From an uncultured Oscillospiraceae bacterium (GTDB taxonomy: Bacteria > Bacillota > Clostridia > Oscillospirales > Oscillospiraceae), in the NCBI GenBank assembly GCA_947627735.1, contig CANQXG010000005.1, forward strand, positions 26,846-90,845: a DNA stretch of 64,000 bases, read 5' to 3'. Made by a program: the position numbers and the translations under genes. This document shows positions 49,138 to 57,661 of the stretch, one piece after another. Position 1 is the first letter of the stretch, and each line of letters starts with the position of its first letter. The notes beneath the pieces are model-generated. The model was given only the letters and a program-made list of their open reading frames with translations, was not told where the DNA came from and searched no databases.

Positions 49138-50193
49138 TCACAGCCCCGCTTTCATAAACGCGGCGGCCTCGTCCGTGGCCATGGGCCGGACGGAGCACCG
49201 CCCGATCTGTTCGGGAACGACGATGCCGATGGCGCCGCCGGCGCGCTTTTTGTCCGACAGCATCCGCGCCATGAGGGCGTCGAAGGGCGCGTCCGTGCCG
49301 GTGGGCAGGCCGAAGCGGGCCAGCAGCGCATCCACCCGGGCGGGCACCTCCGCAGCACATATGCCGTAGGCGGCCGCCGCCCGGCAGACCACCGCCATGC
49401 CCGCCGCCACGGACTGGCCGTGGGTCAGGGCAAAGCCGCTCTCCGCCTCCAGGGCGTGGCCCAGGGTGTGGCCCAGATTGAGCAGCGCCCGGCGGCCGGT
49501 GTCCCGCTCGTCCTGAGCCACCACGTCCCGCTTGTGGGCCACGCACCGGGCGATGAGCGACTCCCGGTCGAAGTCCGGACCGGTCCGCTCCAGCAGGGCG
49601 AACAGCTCCTCGTCGAACAGCACGGCGGTCTTGATCACCTCGGCGCAGCCGGAGAGGAAGTCGGCCCGGGGCAGGGTGGAGAGTGTGTCCGTGTCGCATA
49701 GCACCGCCCGGGGCTGCCAGAAGGCGCCCATCAGGTTTTTCCCGGCGGGCAGATCCACGGCGGTCTTGCCCCCCACGGAGGAGTCGATGGCCGCCAGCAG
49801 GGTGGTGGGCAGCTGGATATAGTCCACGCCCCGCATGTACACGGCGGCGGCCAGGCCGGTGATGTCCCCCACCATGCCGCCCCCCAGGGCCAGGAACACG
49901 TCCGCGCGGGTGAAATGCTCCGCCGCGGCGTGGTTCAGGATGGCGATCAGATCATCCGCCGTCTTGCTGGCCTCCCCGTGGGGGAGGGTGTATACGGAGA
50001 AGGGGATCTGCGCGGCGGAAAGCGGGCGTGTGGCCTTTTCCAGCCACAGCGGCCCCACCGCGTCGTCCGTCACCACCAGGCACTTGCCGGCCTTGGGACA
50101 GAGGGACTTCACCGCGTCTGCCAGGCCGGACAGCAGACCGGGGCCGATCCGCACGTCGTAGGGCACGGAGGCGGGCACATGGACGGTGTTCAT
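49138..50193 (-). CDS. aroB: 3-dehydroquinate synthase
   Basis: This 351-residue enzyme has the NAD loop LALGGGMVGDITGLAAAVYMRG, the segment QLPTTLLAAIDSSVGGKTAV, and LNLGHTLGHALE with zinc-binding His residues. It closes DAHP to 3-dehydroquinate. The ATG overlaps the tyrA stop by four bases. Confidence 0.97.
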   Translation of the reverse strand: MNTVHVPASVPYDVRIGPGLLSGLADAVKSLCPKAGKCLVVTDDAVGPLWLEKATRPLSAAQIPFSVYTLPHGEASKTADDLIAILNHAAAEHFTRADVFLALGGGMVGDITGLAAAVYMRGVDYIQLPTTLLAAIDSSVGGKTAVDLPAGKNLMGAFWQPRAVLCDTDTLSTLPRADFLSGCAEVIKTAVLFDEELFALLERTGPDFDRESLIARCVAHKRDVVAQDERDTGRRALLNLGHTLGHALEAESGFALTHGQSVAAGMAVVCRAAAAYGICAAEVPARVDALLARFGLPTGTDAPFDALMARMLSDKKRAGGAIGIVVPEQIGRCSVRPMATDEAAAFMKAGL

Positions 50194-51023
50194 CCGTCGA
50201 TCTCCTCCTTCCGCTCCTTTCCCTCCTGCAGCAGCGAGCGCAGGGCGGGCCGGTCGTCCGCGGCGATGGCGTCCCGGTAGGCGGAGAGGCTGGCGATGAG
50301 CGCGTCCATCTCCCCCAGCATATTGTCCCGGTTGTCCAGGATCAGCTCGCTCCACATGTCCGCGTTCAGCCACGCCACCCGGGTCAGGTCCCGGTAGCTG
50401 CCGGCGGAGAAGCCCTTGTGCCGGGCGGCAGTGGGGCTTTTGATGTAGGCGTTGGACACCACATGGGCCATCTGGGAGGTGAAAGCGATCATCTCGTCGT
50501 GGTCCTCGGCGGTGGTCACGCTGACCCGCCCGAAGCCGGCGGGCTTCAGCAGCGCCTTTATCCGGGCCAGGAAGTCCGGATCGTCGAACACCGGCGGCAC
50601 GATCACCATGGGCGCCCGGTCATAGAGATTGGCCCGGGCGTACTTGTAGCCGGAGAACTGGGTGCCCGCCATGGGGTGCCCCCCCACGAAGGTGAACCCG
50701 TGCTCCGCCGCCAGGGGGAAAGCGAAGGAGCACACCTCCCGCTTCACCCCGGCGCAGTCCATCACGATGCCGGTCTTGGAGAAGTCCTCCGCGTGGGCGG
50801 ACAGATAGTCCATGACGGCCTGGGGGTACAGGCAGATGAGCACCAGGTCGCACTCCCGGAGGTTATCCGCCGTCAGCTCGCCGTCGATGGAGCCGTCCAG
50901 CAGGGCGAACTCCACCGTGGAGGCGGTGCGGTTGGCCCCCAGCACCCGCACGGAGGGGTCCCGCTTATAGGCCTTGGCCAGGGACCCGCCGATGAGTCCC
51001 AGCCCCACGATCCCCACGGTCAT
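50190..51023 (-). CDS. tyrA: Prephenate dehydrogenase
   Basis: This 277-residue protein has the NAD loop VGIVGLGLIGGSLAKAYKRD, the catalytic His segment VGGHPMAGTQFSGYKYA, and KGFSAGSYRDLTRVA. It oxidises prephenate to 4-hydroxyphenylpyruvate for tyrosine. No ACT domain follows, so feedback through such a domain is not expected. ATG 51023 overlaps the aroF stop. Confidence 0.95.
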   Translation of the reverse strand: MTVGIVGLGLIGGSLAKAYKRDPSVRVLGANRTASTVEFALLDGSIDGELTADNLRECDLVLICLYPQAVMDYLSAHAEDFSKTGIVMDCAGVKREVCSFAFPLAAEHGFTFVGGHPMAGTQFSGYKYARANLYDRAPMVIVPPVFDDPDFLARIKALLKPAGFGRVSVTTAEDHDEMIAFTSQMAHVVSNAYIKSPTAARHKGFSAGSYRDLTRVAWLNADMWSELILDNRDNMLGEMDALIASLSAYRDAIAADDRPALRSLLQEGKERKEEIDG

Positions 51024-52024
51024 GGCCGCACCACCTCGAGGATGCGCTTCATCTGACCCATCAGCGCGTCGAACTGGGCGGGGGTCAGGCTCTGGGCGCC
51101 GTCGCACAGGGCGTGCAGGGGGTCGTTGTGCACCTCCACCATGATGCCGTCCGCCCCCGCCGCGGCGGCGGCCAGAGCCATGGAGGGCACCAGGCTGGAG
51201 TGGCCCGTGGCGTGGCTGGGGTCCACCACCACCGGCAGGTGGCTCAGCTCATGGAGCACCGGCACGCAGCTTAAGTCCAGGGTGTTGCGGGTGTAAGTTT
51301 CATAGGTGCGGATGCCCCGCTCGCAGAGGATCACGTTCTCGTTGCCCCCGGCCATGATGTACTCCGCGCTCATGAGAAGCTCCTTCAGGGTATTGGCCAG
51401 GCCCCGCTTCAGCAGCACGGTCTTGTCGGTCCGGCCCAGGCCCTTCAATAGCTCGAAGTTCTGCATGTTCCGGGCGCCCACCTGGATCACGTCCACGTCC
51501 TGGAACAGCTCCAGATCCCGGATGTCCATGATCTCCGACACGATGGGCAGGCCGGTGATCTTCTTCGCCTCGCTCAGCAGCTCCAGGCCCGTGGCGTGCA
51601 GGCCCTGGAAGTCGTAGGGGCTGGTCCGGGGCTTGAACGCCCCGCCCCGCAGCAGCTTCGCGCCGCTGGCCTTCACCGCCTGGGCGATGCCCACGATTTG
51701 GTCGTGGTTCTCCACGGAGCAGGGTCCGGCGATGACGGCGAAGTGGCCGCCGCCGATGGGCACGCCGCCGGCGTTGACCACCGTGTCGTCCGGGTGGAAC
51801 TTGCGGTTGCACTTTTTGAACGGCTCGCTGACCCGTTTGACGGACTGGACGATCTCCAGGCTCTCCAGCAGCTCCACGTCGATGTGGGCGGTGTCGCCCA
51901 CCAGGCCCAGGATGGTGTACTCGCTGCCCTGGGACACGTGCACCTGCACCCCCTGGGTCTCCAGCCAGTGGATCAGATGGTCCCGCTGCTCGTCGGTGGT
52001 GTTCGGTTTCAATACGGTGATCAT
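51020..52024 (-). CDS. aroF: DAHP synthase with N-terminal ferredoxin-like regulatory domain
   Basis: This protein of 334 residues has an N-terminal ferredoxin-like domain of about 70 residues, as in Thermotoga-type DAHP synthase. The TIM barrel follows with VIAGPCSVEN, RGGAFKPRTSPYDFQG, VDVIQVGARNMQNF and VVVDPSHATGHSSLV. It joins PEP and erythrose 4-phosphate as the first step of the pathway. The N-terminal domain usually mediates feedback by Tyr or Phe. AAAGGAGAAC lies before ATG 52024. Expression is set by the attenuator upstream. Confidence 0.97.
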   Translation of the reverse strand: MITVLKPNTTDEQRDHLIHWLETQGVQVHVSQGSEYTILGLVGDTAHIDVELLESLEIVQSVKRVSEPFKKCNRKFHPDDTVVNAGGVPIGGGHFAVIAGPCSVENHDQIVGIAQAVKASGAKLLRGGAFKPRTSPYDFQGLHATGLELLSEAKKITGLPIVSEIMDIRDLELFQDVDVIQVGARNMQNFELLKGLGRTDKTVLLKRGLANTLKELLMSAEYIMAGGNENVILCERGIRTYETYTRNTLDLSCVPVLHELSHLPVVVDPSHATGHSSLVPSMALAAAAAGADGIMVEVHNDPLHALCDGAQSLTPAQFDALMGQMKRILEVVRP

Positions 52025-52041
52025 GGGATGTTCTCCTTTGC

Positions 52042-52074
52042 AAAAAAAGCTGTGCGGCACATGTGCCGCACAGC
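52042..52074 (-). terminator. Attenuator terminator of the aromatic operon
   Basis: GCTGTGCGGCAC (52074-52063) pairs perfectly with GTGCCGCACAGC (52060-52049), followed by T7 (52048-52042). The competing strand ATGTGCTGC (52113-52105) can pair with the 5' arm GCGGCACAT over nine positions with one G-T pair, forming an antiterminator. Confidence 0.92.
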
Positions 52075-52120
52075 CTTGTGTTGTACCTGGTCCAACGCTT
52101 TTTCGCAGCACATATCGCTA

Positions 52121-52177
52121 TTACTTCGCAAAAAAGTAATAGTAATAGTAGCCGCCGAAAAAGATGTGTTCCATCAT
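52121..52177 (-). CDS. Tyr/Phe-rich attenuation leader peptide of the aromatic operon
   Basis: The frame from ATG 52177 to TAA 52121 encodes 18 residues, MMEHIFFGGYYYYYFFAK. It holds five consecutive Tyr codons (TAC and TAT alternating) flanked by two pairs of Phe codons. AGGGAG lies about 12 bases upstream. The Tyr-codon stretch TATTACTT (about 52141-52134) can pair with AAGTAATA just after it (52126-52119), and the next strand is the antiterminator. This is the layout of ribosome-mediated attenuation: stalling at Tyr or Phe codons frees the antiterminator, while complete translation masks it and the terminator at 52042-52074 forms. The gene is too short for routine annotation. Confidence 0.92.
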   Translation of the reverse strand: MMEHIFFGGYYYYYFFAK

Positions 52178-52209
52178 AAAAGCGTTACGCTCCCTGAGAA
52201 GATGGTGGC

Positions 52210-52238
52210 ATTATATAACCAAATCGGGTCCTTGTCAA
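52210..52238 (-). promoter_or_regulatory. Consensus promoter of the aromatic operon
   Basis: TTGACA (52238-52233) and TATAAT (52215-52210) are both perfect and exactly 17 bases apart. The leader peptide follows about 25 bases after the expected start of transcription. Confidence 0.96.
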
Positions 52239-52347
52239 TGATTTAATGCGCAAAACCGGCGGAAAAACGGCCGGCCCGGATGTGCTCCGGACCGGCCGCC
52301 CGCGGGGGAAGGAAGGAGGAGTATATGACAAAGCGTGTTGGCGTGTG

Positions 52348-53463
52348 TCAGGCGGACAGGGGCGCGTCCTCCCCACCGGAGGGGGCGGGCAGGGGCCAGG
52401 GAACGGGCCGCGGCTCCTGCTCCCGGCGGCGCCGGAGGGTGACGAGCCTCTCCCGCCCGTCCATATAAAGCCGCTCCGCCCGCCGGTACAGCCGGTAGGT
52501 CATGGGCTTGTAGACCATGACCGCCTCCCCGATGAACTCGGTGAGCGTGCCGCCGAAGCGGCTTTTGAACAGGTACAGCCCGCTGGTGGTGTCGGTGCTG
52601 TCCAGCGCGCCGCGCATGTCGTACACCGCGTCGCCCCGGGCCGCCGCGGCGCGGATGATCTCCCACTGGAGCAGGTAGTTGGGCATCAGGTCCCGGTGCT
52701 CGCCGGAGCTTGCGCCGAACACGTACCAGGTCTTGTTGCCGTAGTGCACCGGGATGGCCCCGGCGATGGGTCGGCCCTCCCAGCAGGCCAGCAGCAGCTG
52801 CATGTGCTCCGGCCCCAGCTCGTCCCACATCCGCTCCAGATAGCTCAGCGGCCGCACCAGAAAGCCGCTGCGCCGGCCGGTCTCGGCCAGCAGCCGGTGG
52901 AACGCCGCCAGATCCTCCCGGCCGCCGGCGCGGATCTGCACGCCCCGGCGCTGGGCCAGGCGGATGCAGTAGCGCACCTTCCGGTTGAACCCGGCCATCA
53001 GCTCGTCCTCGCTCTTGCCCCTGATGTCCAGGCGGAACACGTGCCGGGGCTGGACCGTCTGCCCGGCCCCGCCGTCCAGCCGCCAGCCCAGCTGCTCCAG
53101 CGCGGCGCGGAAGCCGACATCGGAGGAGGGCACGTCCGGCTCCATCCGCAGGGCCATGGCGTTGTACCGCCAGGCCAGCAGCTGCGCCCCCTCGGTGAGC
53201 TGGCGCAGGCTGTCTGCGTCCGCCGGGTCGCATATAGGTCCCCGGGGGCAGTACATCAGGTTCCCGAACAGGGGGATGCGCCGGATGAGGACGCTCATGC
53301 CCCCGGTGACGGTCCCGTCCGCCGCCTCGGCCAGGATGATCTCGTTCTTCCAGCCGGACTTCACCCGTGCCCACTCCACGGACTGCTGGAAGTTGCACCG
53401 CTCGTGGCGGGTCAGAAAATCGGTATAGAGCTTTCGGGATGTATCATCATTGGCATAGCGCAT
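52348..53463 (-). CDS. FemAB-family aminoacyl ligase (lipid II interpeptide bridge type)
   Basis: This 371-residue protein has a double GNAT-like fold of the Fem family: NFQQSVEWARVKSGW, LMYCPRGPICD, FNRKVRYCIRLAQRRGVQI and YLLQWEIIRAAAARGDAVYDMRG. Fem enzymes add amino acids from tRNA to the peptide stem of lipid II. The cross-bridge type here is unknown. The C-terminal tail is rich in Arg and Pro. The upstream region carries PhoP-like direct repeats, which suggests stress or phosphate control. Confidence 0.88.
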   Translation of the reverse strand: MRYANDDTSRKLYTDFLTRHERCNFQQSVEWARVKSGWKNEIILAEAADGTVTGGMSVLIRRIPLFGNLMYCPRGPICDPADADSLRQLTEGAQLLAWRYNAMALRMEPDVPSSDVGFRAALEQLGWRLDGGAGQTVQPRHVFRLDIRGKSEDELMAGFNRKVRYCIRLAQRRGVQIRAGGREDLAAFHRLLAETGRRSGFLVRPLSYLERMWDELGPEHMQLLLACWEGRPIAGAIPVHYGNKTWYVFGASSGEHRDLMPNYLLQWEIIRAAAARGDAVYDMRGALDSTDTTSGLYLFKSRFGGTLTEFIGEAVMVYKPMTYRLYRRAERLYMDGRERLVTLRRRREQEPRPVPWPLPAPSGGEDAPLSA

Positions 53464-53554
53464 CGTTTTGCCCTCCGTCGGTGGTATTGGGTGGGGCGGT
53501 CTCTCCCCATGGCCGCATCATACAGGACCGCTGCATCAAAACGGCATCAAAATT

Positions 53555-53672
53555 CTTAAGAATTGTTTAATTTGTTCCTTTTTGTAACTATTTTCAGGAT
53601 AGAGGGGAAATGTGAACGGGATGTGAACGCCGGCTTATGGCTTTTTTAAGAATGGTTTAGGAATTTCTTAAG
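53555..53672. promoter_or_regulatory. 11-bp-periodic direct repeats upstream of the FemAB gene
   Basis: On the minus strand TTCACA-TCCCG-TTCACA (53627-53611) fits the Bacillus PhoP box TT(A/C/T)ACA-N5-TT(A/C/T)ACA. A second set reads CTTAAG-N5-CCTAAA-N5-CTTAAA (53672-53645), and a third lies at 53571-53555. All have 11-bp steps, as expected for OmpR-class response regulators. The rest of 53464-53674 shows no gene. Confidence 0.55.
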
Positions 53673-53674
53673 AC

Positions 53675-53710
53675 AAAAAAACCGCCTCCGGCGGGGCCGG
53701 AGACGGCGGG
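53675..53710 (-). terminator. Terminator of the TauE/SafE gene
   Basis: CCGTCTCCGG pairs with CCGGAGGCGG (one mismatch) around a CCCCG loop, followed on the minus strand by seven T. Confidence 0.85.
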
Positions 53711-53727
53711 GGAGCGGTGGATGTGTT

Positions 53728-54489
53728 TCAGAGGAAGGTGTCATATATTATCTTGACGAAGAAGATGCCGAGCACGGTGATGATGAGGGGCTTGACGATC
53801 CTGGAACCCTTGGCGGTGAAGGAGCGGGCGCCCAGGTAGTTGCCCGCGATGCCGAAAAGGCCCGCCGTGAGTCCCAGGGGCAGCCACACCTGGCCGTTTA
53901 GGAGATAGGTGGTCAGGGCGGCGATATTGGTGGAGAGGTTTATCACCTTGGTGGCGCCGGCGGCGTCGTTGAGAGTCAGGTGGCCCAGGCCGGTGAGTAT
54001 CAGCAGAAGGAAGGTGCCGGTGCCGGGGCCGTAAAAGCCGTCGTAGACCCCTATCACCAGGGCCGCGCCGCAGCAGATGGCCAGGGTCCGGCCCGGGGGC
54101 AGGGGGTCCTTGCCGCCGGCGTCCAGGCCCTTGCTGCGAAAGACGTACAGGGCCGTGAGGGGCAGCACCACCAGCAGGATGATGCGAAACACATAGTCGT
54201 CCACCAGCAGGGCCAGGTTGGCCCCGGCGGCGGAGCCGATAAGGGCGAACAGGGCGCAGGGCAGGCACAGCTTCGCCTTGATGTAGCCCTGCTTCCAGAA
54301 CTTGGCCGTGGTGAGGGTGGTGCCCATGGCGGAGCTTATCTTATTGGTGCCGATGCCCATGTGCACCGGCAGGCCCGCGATGAGATAGGCCGGCAGGCTT
54401 ATGAGTCCGCCGCCCCCGGCGATGGCGTCTACGAAGCCCCCCAGAAATATCAGCGGGCAGACGATGAGGTATTGTATCCAGCTTGCCAT
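53728..54489 (-). CDS. TauE/SafE (TSUP) family anion exporter
   Basis: This protein of 253 residues has seven or eight membrane segments. The two family repeats open with GGFVDAIAGGGGLISLPAYL and GVYDGFYGPGTGTFLLLILT. Family members export sulfite, sulfoacetate or similar anions, but the substrate here is unknown. ATG 54489 follows GGGAGGG by 6 bases; ATGs further upstream have no site. It is divergent from the carbonic anhydrase gene. Confidence 0.92.
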   Translation of the reverse strand: MASWIQYLIVCPLIFLGGFVDAIAGGGGLISLPAYLIAGLPVHMGIGTNKISSAMGTTLTTAKFWKQGYIKAKLCLPCALFALIGSAAGANLALLVDDYVFRIILLVVLPLTALYVFRSKGLDAGGKDPLPPGRTLAICCGAALVIGVYDGFYGPGTGTFLLLILTGLGHLTLNDAAGATKVINLSTNIAALTTYLLNGQVWLPLGLTAGLFGIAGNYLGARSFTAKGSRIVKPLIITVLGIFFVKIIYDTFL

Positions 54490-54584
54490 GGCGGCCCTCC
54501 CGCGGTTGACAGGAACCGACGAAATCATTATAATCTCCCTAGTAATATACGCGCCCGGCGCGGGAAATGCAAGGAGGAGCACCT

Positions 54585-55094
54585 ATGCTCGTTACATACA
54601 AGGGAAAGACCCCCTCCGTGGACCCCACCGCCTTCGTCGCGCCCAACGCCGTCCTCATCGGGGACGTGACCGTGGGGCCTGACGCCTCGGTCTGGTTCGG
54701 GGCGGTGCTCCGGGGGGACAACGGCCCCATCACCGTGGGCCGGGGCAGCAATATCCAGGACAACGCCACCCTTCACAGCGAGCCGGGCCACGGCCTGACC
54801 ATCGGCGAGGACGTGACCGTGGGCCACAACGCGGTGGTCCACTGCGCCGCCGTGGGCGACGGGGCCCTGGTGGGCATGGGTGCGGTGCTGCTGGACGAGG
54901 CCCGGGTGGGCGAATACGCCGTGGTGGGCGCGGGGGCGCTGGTGACCCAGCGGTTCGAGGTGCCCGCCTTCTCCCTGGCCGTGGGCGTGCCCGCCAAGGT
55001 GGTGCGCACGGGCCGGGAGGACCAGAAGCGGACGAACCTGACCAACGCCCGGGGCTATGTGGCCCGCAAGAACGCCTATATGGCGGAGGCGTGA
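54585..55094 (+). CDS. Gamma-class carbonic anhydrase-like protein
   Basis: This 169-residue left-handed beta-helix protein has [23 protein letters not shown] and VGHNAVVHC, with the three His residues that hold zinc or iron. It likely hydrates CO2, though many members lack proven activity. AAGGAGG lies before ATG 54585. The rmlA start is two bases past its stop codon. Confidence 0.92.
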   Translation: MLVTYKGKTPSVDPTAFVAPNAVLIGDVTVGPDASVWFGAVLRGDNGPITVGRGSNIQDNATLHSEPGHGLTIGEDVTVGHNAVVHCAAVGDGALVGMGAVLLDEARVGEYAVVGAGALVTQRFEVPAFSLAVGVPAKVVRTGREDQKRTNLTNARGYVARKNAYMAEA

Positions 55095-55096
55095 GC

Positions 55097-55966
55097 ATGA
55101 AGGGGATCATCCTGGCCGGCGGCATGGGCACCCGGCTGTATCCCATGACCAAGGTCACCAGCAAGCAGCTGCTGCCCATCTATGACAAGCCCATGGTGTA
55201 CTACCCCATGAGCGTGCTGATGCTGGCGGGCATACGGGAGGTGCTGGTGATCTCCACCCCCACGGACCTGCCCCGGTACCGGGAGCTGCTGGGGGACGGG
55301 GGGCGCCTGGGCATGGACATCCGCTATGCGGCCCAGGAGCGGCCCCGGGGCCTGGCGGAGGCGTTCATCCTGGGGGAAAAGTTCATCGGCGATGACACGG
55401 TGTGCCTCATATTGGGGGACAACGTGTTCTACGGCCAGGCGCTCAGCAGCTATCTGGCCCGGGGAGCGGCCCTGACCGAGGGGGCCATGGTGTTCGGCTA
55501 CCCGGTGAAGGACCCCAGCCAGTTCGGCGTGGTGGAGTTCGACCGGACCGGGCGGGTGGTGTCCCTGGAGGAGAAGCCCGCCAGGCCCAAGAGCCGCTAC
55601 GCCGTGCCGGGGCTGTATTTTTACGACAACGACGTGGTGGACATCGCCAAGACCGTGACCCCCTCGGACCGGGGGGAGGTGGAGATCACCTCCGTGAACA
55701 ACGCCTACCTTGCCAAGGGGAAGCTGAAGGTGATCCAGGTGGGTCGGGGCATGGCATGGCTGGACACCGGCTCGCCGGAGGGCCTGCTCAGCGCCGCCCA
55801 GTTCGTCCAGACGGTCCAGGAGCGGCAGGGGTTTTACATCGCCTGCCTGGAGGAGATCGCCTGGCGGCAGGGGTGGATCGACACCCGCCGGCTGCTGGAG
55901 ATGGGCCATGCCCTGCGCATGACCGACTACGGCCAGTACCTGCTCAGCCTGCCCGGCGAGTTTTGA
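55097..55966 (+). CDS. rmlA: Glucose-1-phosphate thymidylyltransferase
   Basis: This 289-residue enzyme has the opening [32 protein letters not shown], split here only for description, with the catalytic Lys in the SKQLLP segment. [11 protein letters not shown] gives the metal-binding Asp, and [11 protein letters not shown] and [10 protein letters not shown] follow. It makes dTDP-glucose, the first step to dTDP-rhamnose. The other rml genes are not in this window. GGAGG lies 7 bases before ATG 55097. Confidence 0.95.
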   Translation: MKGIILAGGMGTRLYPMTKVTSKQLLPIYDKPMVYYPMSVLMLAGIREVLVISTPTDLPRYRELLGDGGRLGMDIRYAAQERPRGLAEAFILGEKFIGDDTVCLILGDNVFYGQALSSYLARGAALTEGAMVFGYPVKDPSQFGVVEFDRTGRVVSLEEKPARPKSRYAVPGLYFYDNDVVDIAKTVTPSDRGEVEITSVNNAYLAKGKLKVIQVGRGMAWLDTGSPEGLLSAAQFVQTVQERQGFYIACLEEIAWRQGWIDTRRLLEMGHALRMTDYGQYLLSLPGEF

Positions 55967-55981
55967 GGAAAAAGCGCATAC

Positions 55982-56012
55982 AAAAACGCCCCGCTCAGCG
56001 CGGGGCGTTTTT
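55982..56012. terminator. Bidirectional terminator between rmlA and the antiporter
   Basis: AAAAACGCCCCGC pairs perfectly with GCGGGGCGTTTTT around a TCAGC loop. It can act on both converging transcripts. Confidence 0.92.
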
Positions 56013-56019
56013 CTGCGTT

Positions 56020-57369
56020 TTATTTGCCGGCGCGGGCGTGAGCGTGTGCCCGGACGGGAGCGGGGGACCGGCGGTCCCGGCGGGGTCGATCGGCGGTGCC
56101 GGCGGCGGCCAGCTTCCTGGCGCGGCGCTGGGTGACCTCCTCGCTCTTGGGCTGGATGTCCCCGGCGGCCTGGAGGGCCAGCTTGGTGAGCATGGGACCC
56201 ACCAGCTCATAGATGAGCACCGCGAACAGGGTGATGTTGCGGATGAGGGCGCCGTCTGCGCCCAGCTGCATGGCGGTGGTGCACATGCCCAGGGCCACGC
56301 CCGCCTGGGGCAGCAGGGTCACGCCCAGATACTTCTGGATCTCCGGGGAGCAGTGGGTGATCCGGGAGGAGAACCGGGCGCCCAGATACTTGCCGGCGGA
56401 CCGGGCGATGATGTACACCAGCCCCACCAGCACGATGGCCCCGGAGGCGAACACCCCCAGATCCAGCTCCGCGCCGCACAGCACGAAGAACAGCGCCAGC
56501 ACCGGGCTGGACCACTTGTCCGCCATGTCCATCAGCTCCTGGCTCAGGGGGCAGCAGTTGCAGAACACCGTGCCCAGCATCATGCATACCAGCAGTGACG
56601 AAAAGCCTACCGTCACCGGGCCGATATGAAACTCCGCCATGGACAGCGCCACCGTCAGGAACACGAAGGCGATGGTCATGTTCAGCCGATTGGTATTGGA
56701 GTTGAAAAGCCGCTCCAGCTCCGTCAGCAGCCAGCCCATCAGCGCGCCAAGGGCCAGGGACGCCACGATCTCCACCAGCGGGTCCACCAGGATGGAGACC
56801 ATGTCCGTGCTGCCCAGCACCAGGGTCTTGGCCAGACCGAAGGACACGGCGAACACCACCAGGCCCACCGCGTCGTCCAGCGCCACCACCGGCAGCAGCA
56901 GGCTGGTCAGGGGGCCTTTGGCCTTATACTGGCGCACCACCATCAGCGTGGCCGCCGGGGCGGTGGCCGTGGCGATGGCCCCCAGGGTCAGCACCTGGGC
57001 GAGGGAGAGGATGTCCGGCCGGAGGATGTGGAACAGATACAGCGCGCAGTCCACGAACACGGTGGCGGTCAGAGCCTGGAGCACGCCCACCACGAAGGTC
57101 TGCCGGCCCACGGCCTTCAGATCCTTCAGGCGGAACTCGCTGCCGATGGAGAAGGCGATGAAGCCCAGGGCGATGTCCGAGGCCAGGGCCAGGCCCTCGG
57201 CGGCGCCGGTGGTGGTGAAGCCCACGCCCAGCGCCCCCAGGCCGAAGGGGCCGATCAGTACGCCGGACACAAGATAGGCGGTCACCGTGGGCAGCTTTGC
57301 CAGATTAGACAGGCGGGTCATCAGCAGGCCCGCCAGGATGGCGAAGGATACGAGAAGAAGGGTCTCCAT
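56020..57369 (-). CDS. CPA2-family cation:proton antiporter
   Basis: This 449-residue protein has about 12 membrane segments. Family marks are PTVTAYLVSGVLIGPFGLG, then ATAPAATLMVVRQYKAKGPL and LLPVVALDDAVGLVVFA with the ion-binding Asp pair. It should exchange Na+ or K+ for protons. No TrkA-type nucleotide domain is present. The C-terminal 45 residues are basic and rich in Arg and Pro (HAHARAGK at the end) and look disordered. Confidence 0.92.
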   Translation of the reverse strand: METLLLVSFAILAGLLMTRLSNLAKLPTVTAYLVSGVLIGPFGLGALGVGFTTTGAAEGLALASDIALGFIAFSIGSEFRLKDLKAVGRQTFVVGVLQALTATVFVDCALYLFHILRPDILSLAQVLTLGAIATATAPAATLMVVRQYKAKGPLTSLLLPVVALDDAVGLVVFAVSFGLAKTLVLGSTDMVSILVDPLVEIVASLALGALMGWLLTELERLFNSNTNRLNMTIAFVFLTVALSMAEFHIGPVTVGFSSLLVCMMLGTVFCNCCPLSQELMDMADKWSSPVLALFFVLCGAELDLGVFASGAIVLVGLVYIIARSAGKYLGARFSSRITHCSPEIQKYLGVTLLPQAGVALGMCTTAMQLGADGALIRNITLFAVLIYELVGPMLTKLALQAAGDIQPKSEEVTQRRARKLAAAGTADRPRRDRRSPAPVRAHAHARAGK

Positions 57370-57556
57370 TTTGATACCTGGTTTCGCGAAAGATTTGTTA
57401 CCCCTTCCGGGTAAGGCGATAGTTTAGCACCGCCGGAAATGAAAAACAAGGGCAATCCTTCACAATTTTACGCGCGTATACCATATCTTGTGCGCAAAAA
57501 TGCCGAAAAAGGGGCGCGCCACCCATGTCCTGGCGGCGCGCCGGCGGAAAAACCGC

Positions 57557-57585
57557 TTGCGTACAGACGCATAAAGCGTTATATT
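57557..57585 (+). promoter_or_regulatory. Promoter of the lipoprotein gene
   Basis: TTGCGT (57557-57562) and TATATT (57580-57585) are 17 bases apart. The remainder of the 57370-57661 gap contains a GC-rich hairpin near 57513-57547 and nothing else I can name. Confidence 0.65.
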
Positions 57586-57661
57586 GGATTGTCCGGTGCA
57601 AGGCCCGCGGGCCGGCGCCGCCGGACGGGCACAACGGAAAGAGAAGAGAGGATGGCAAGAC

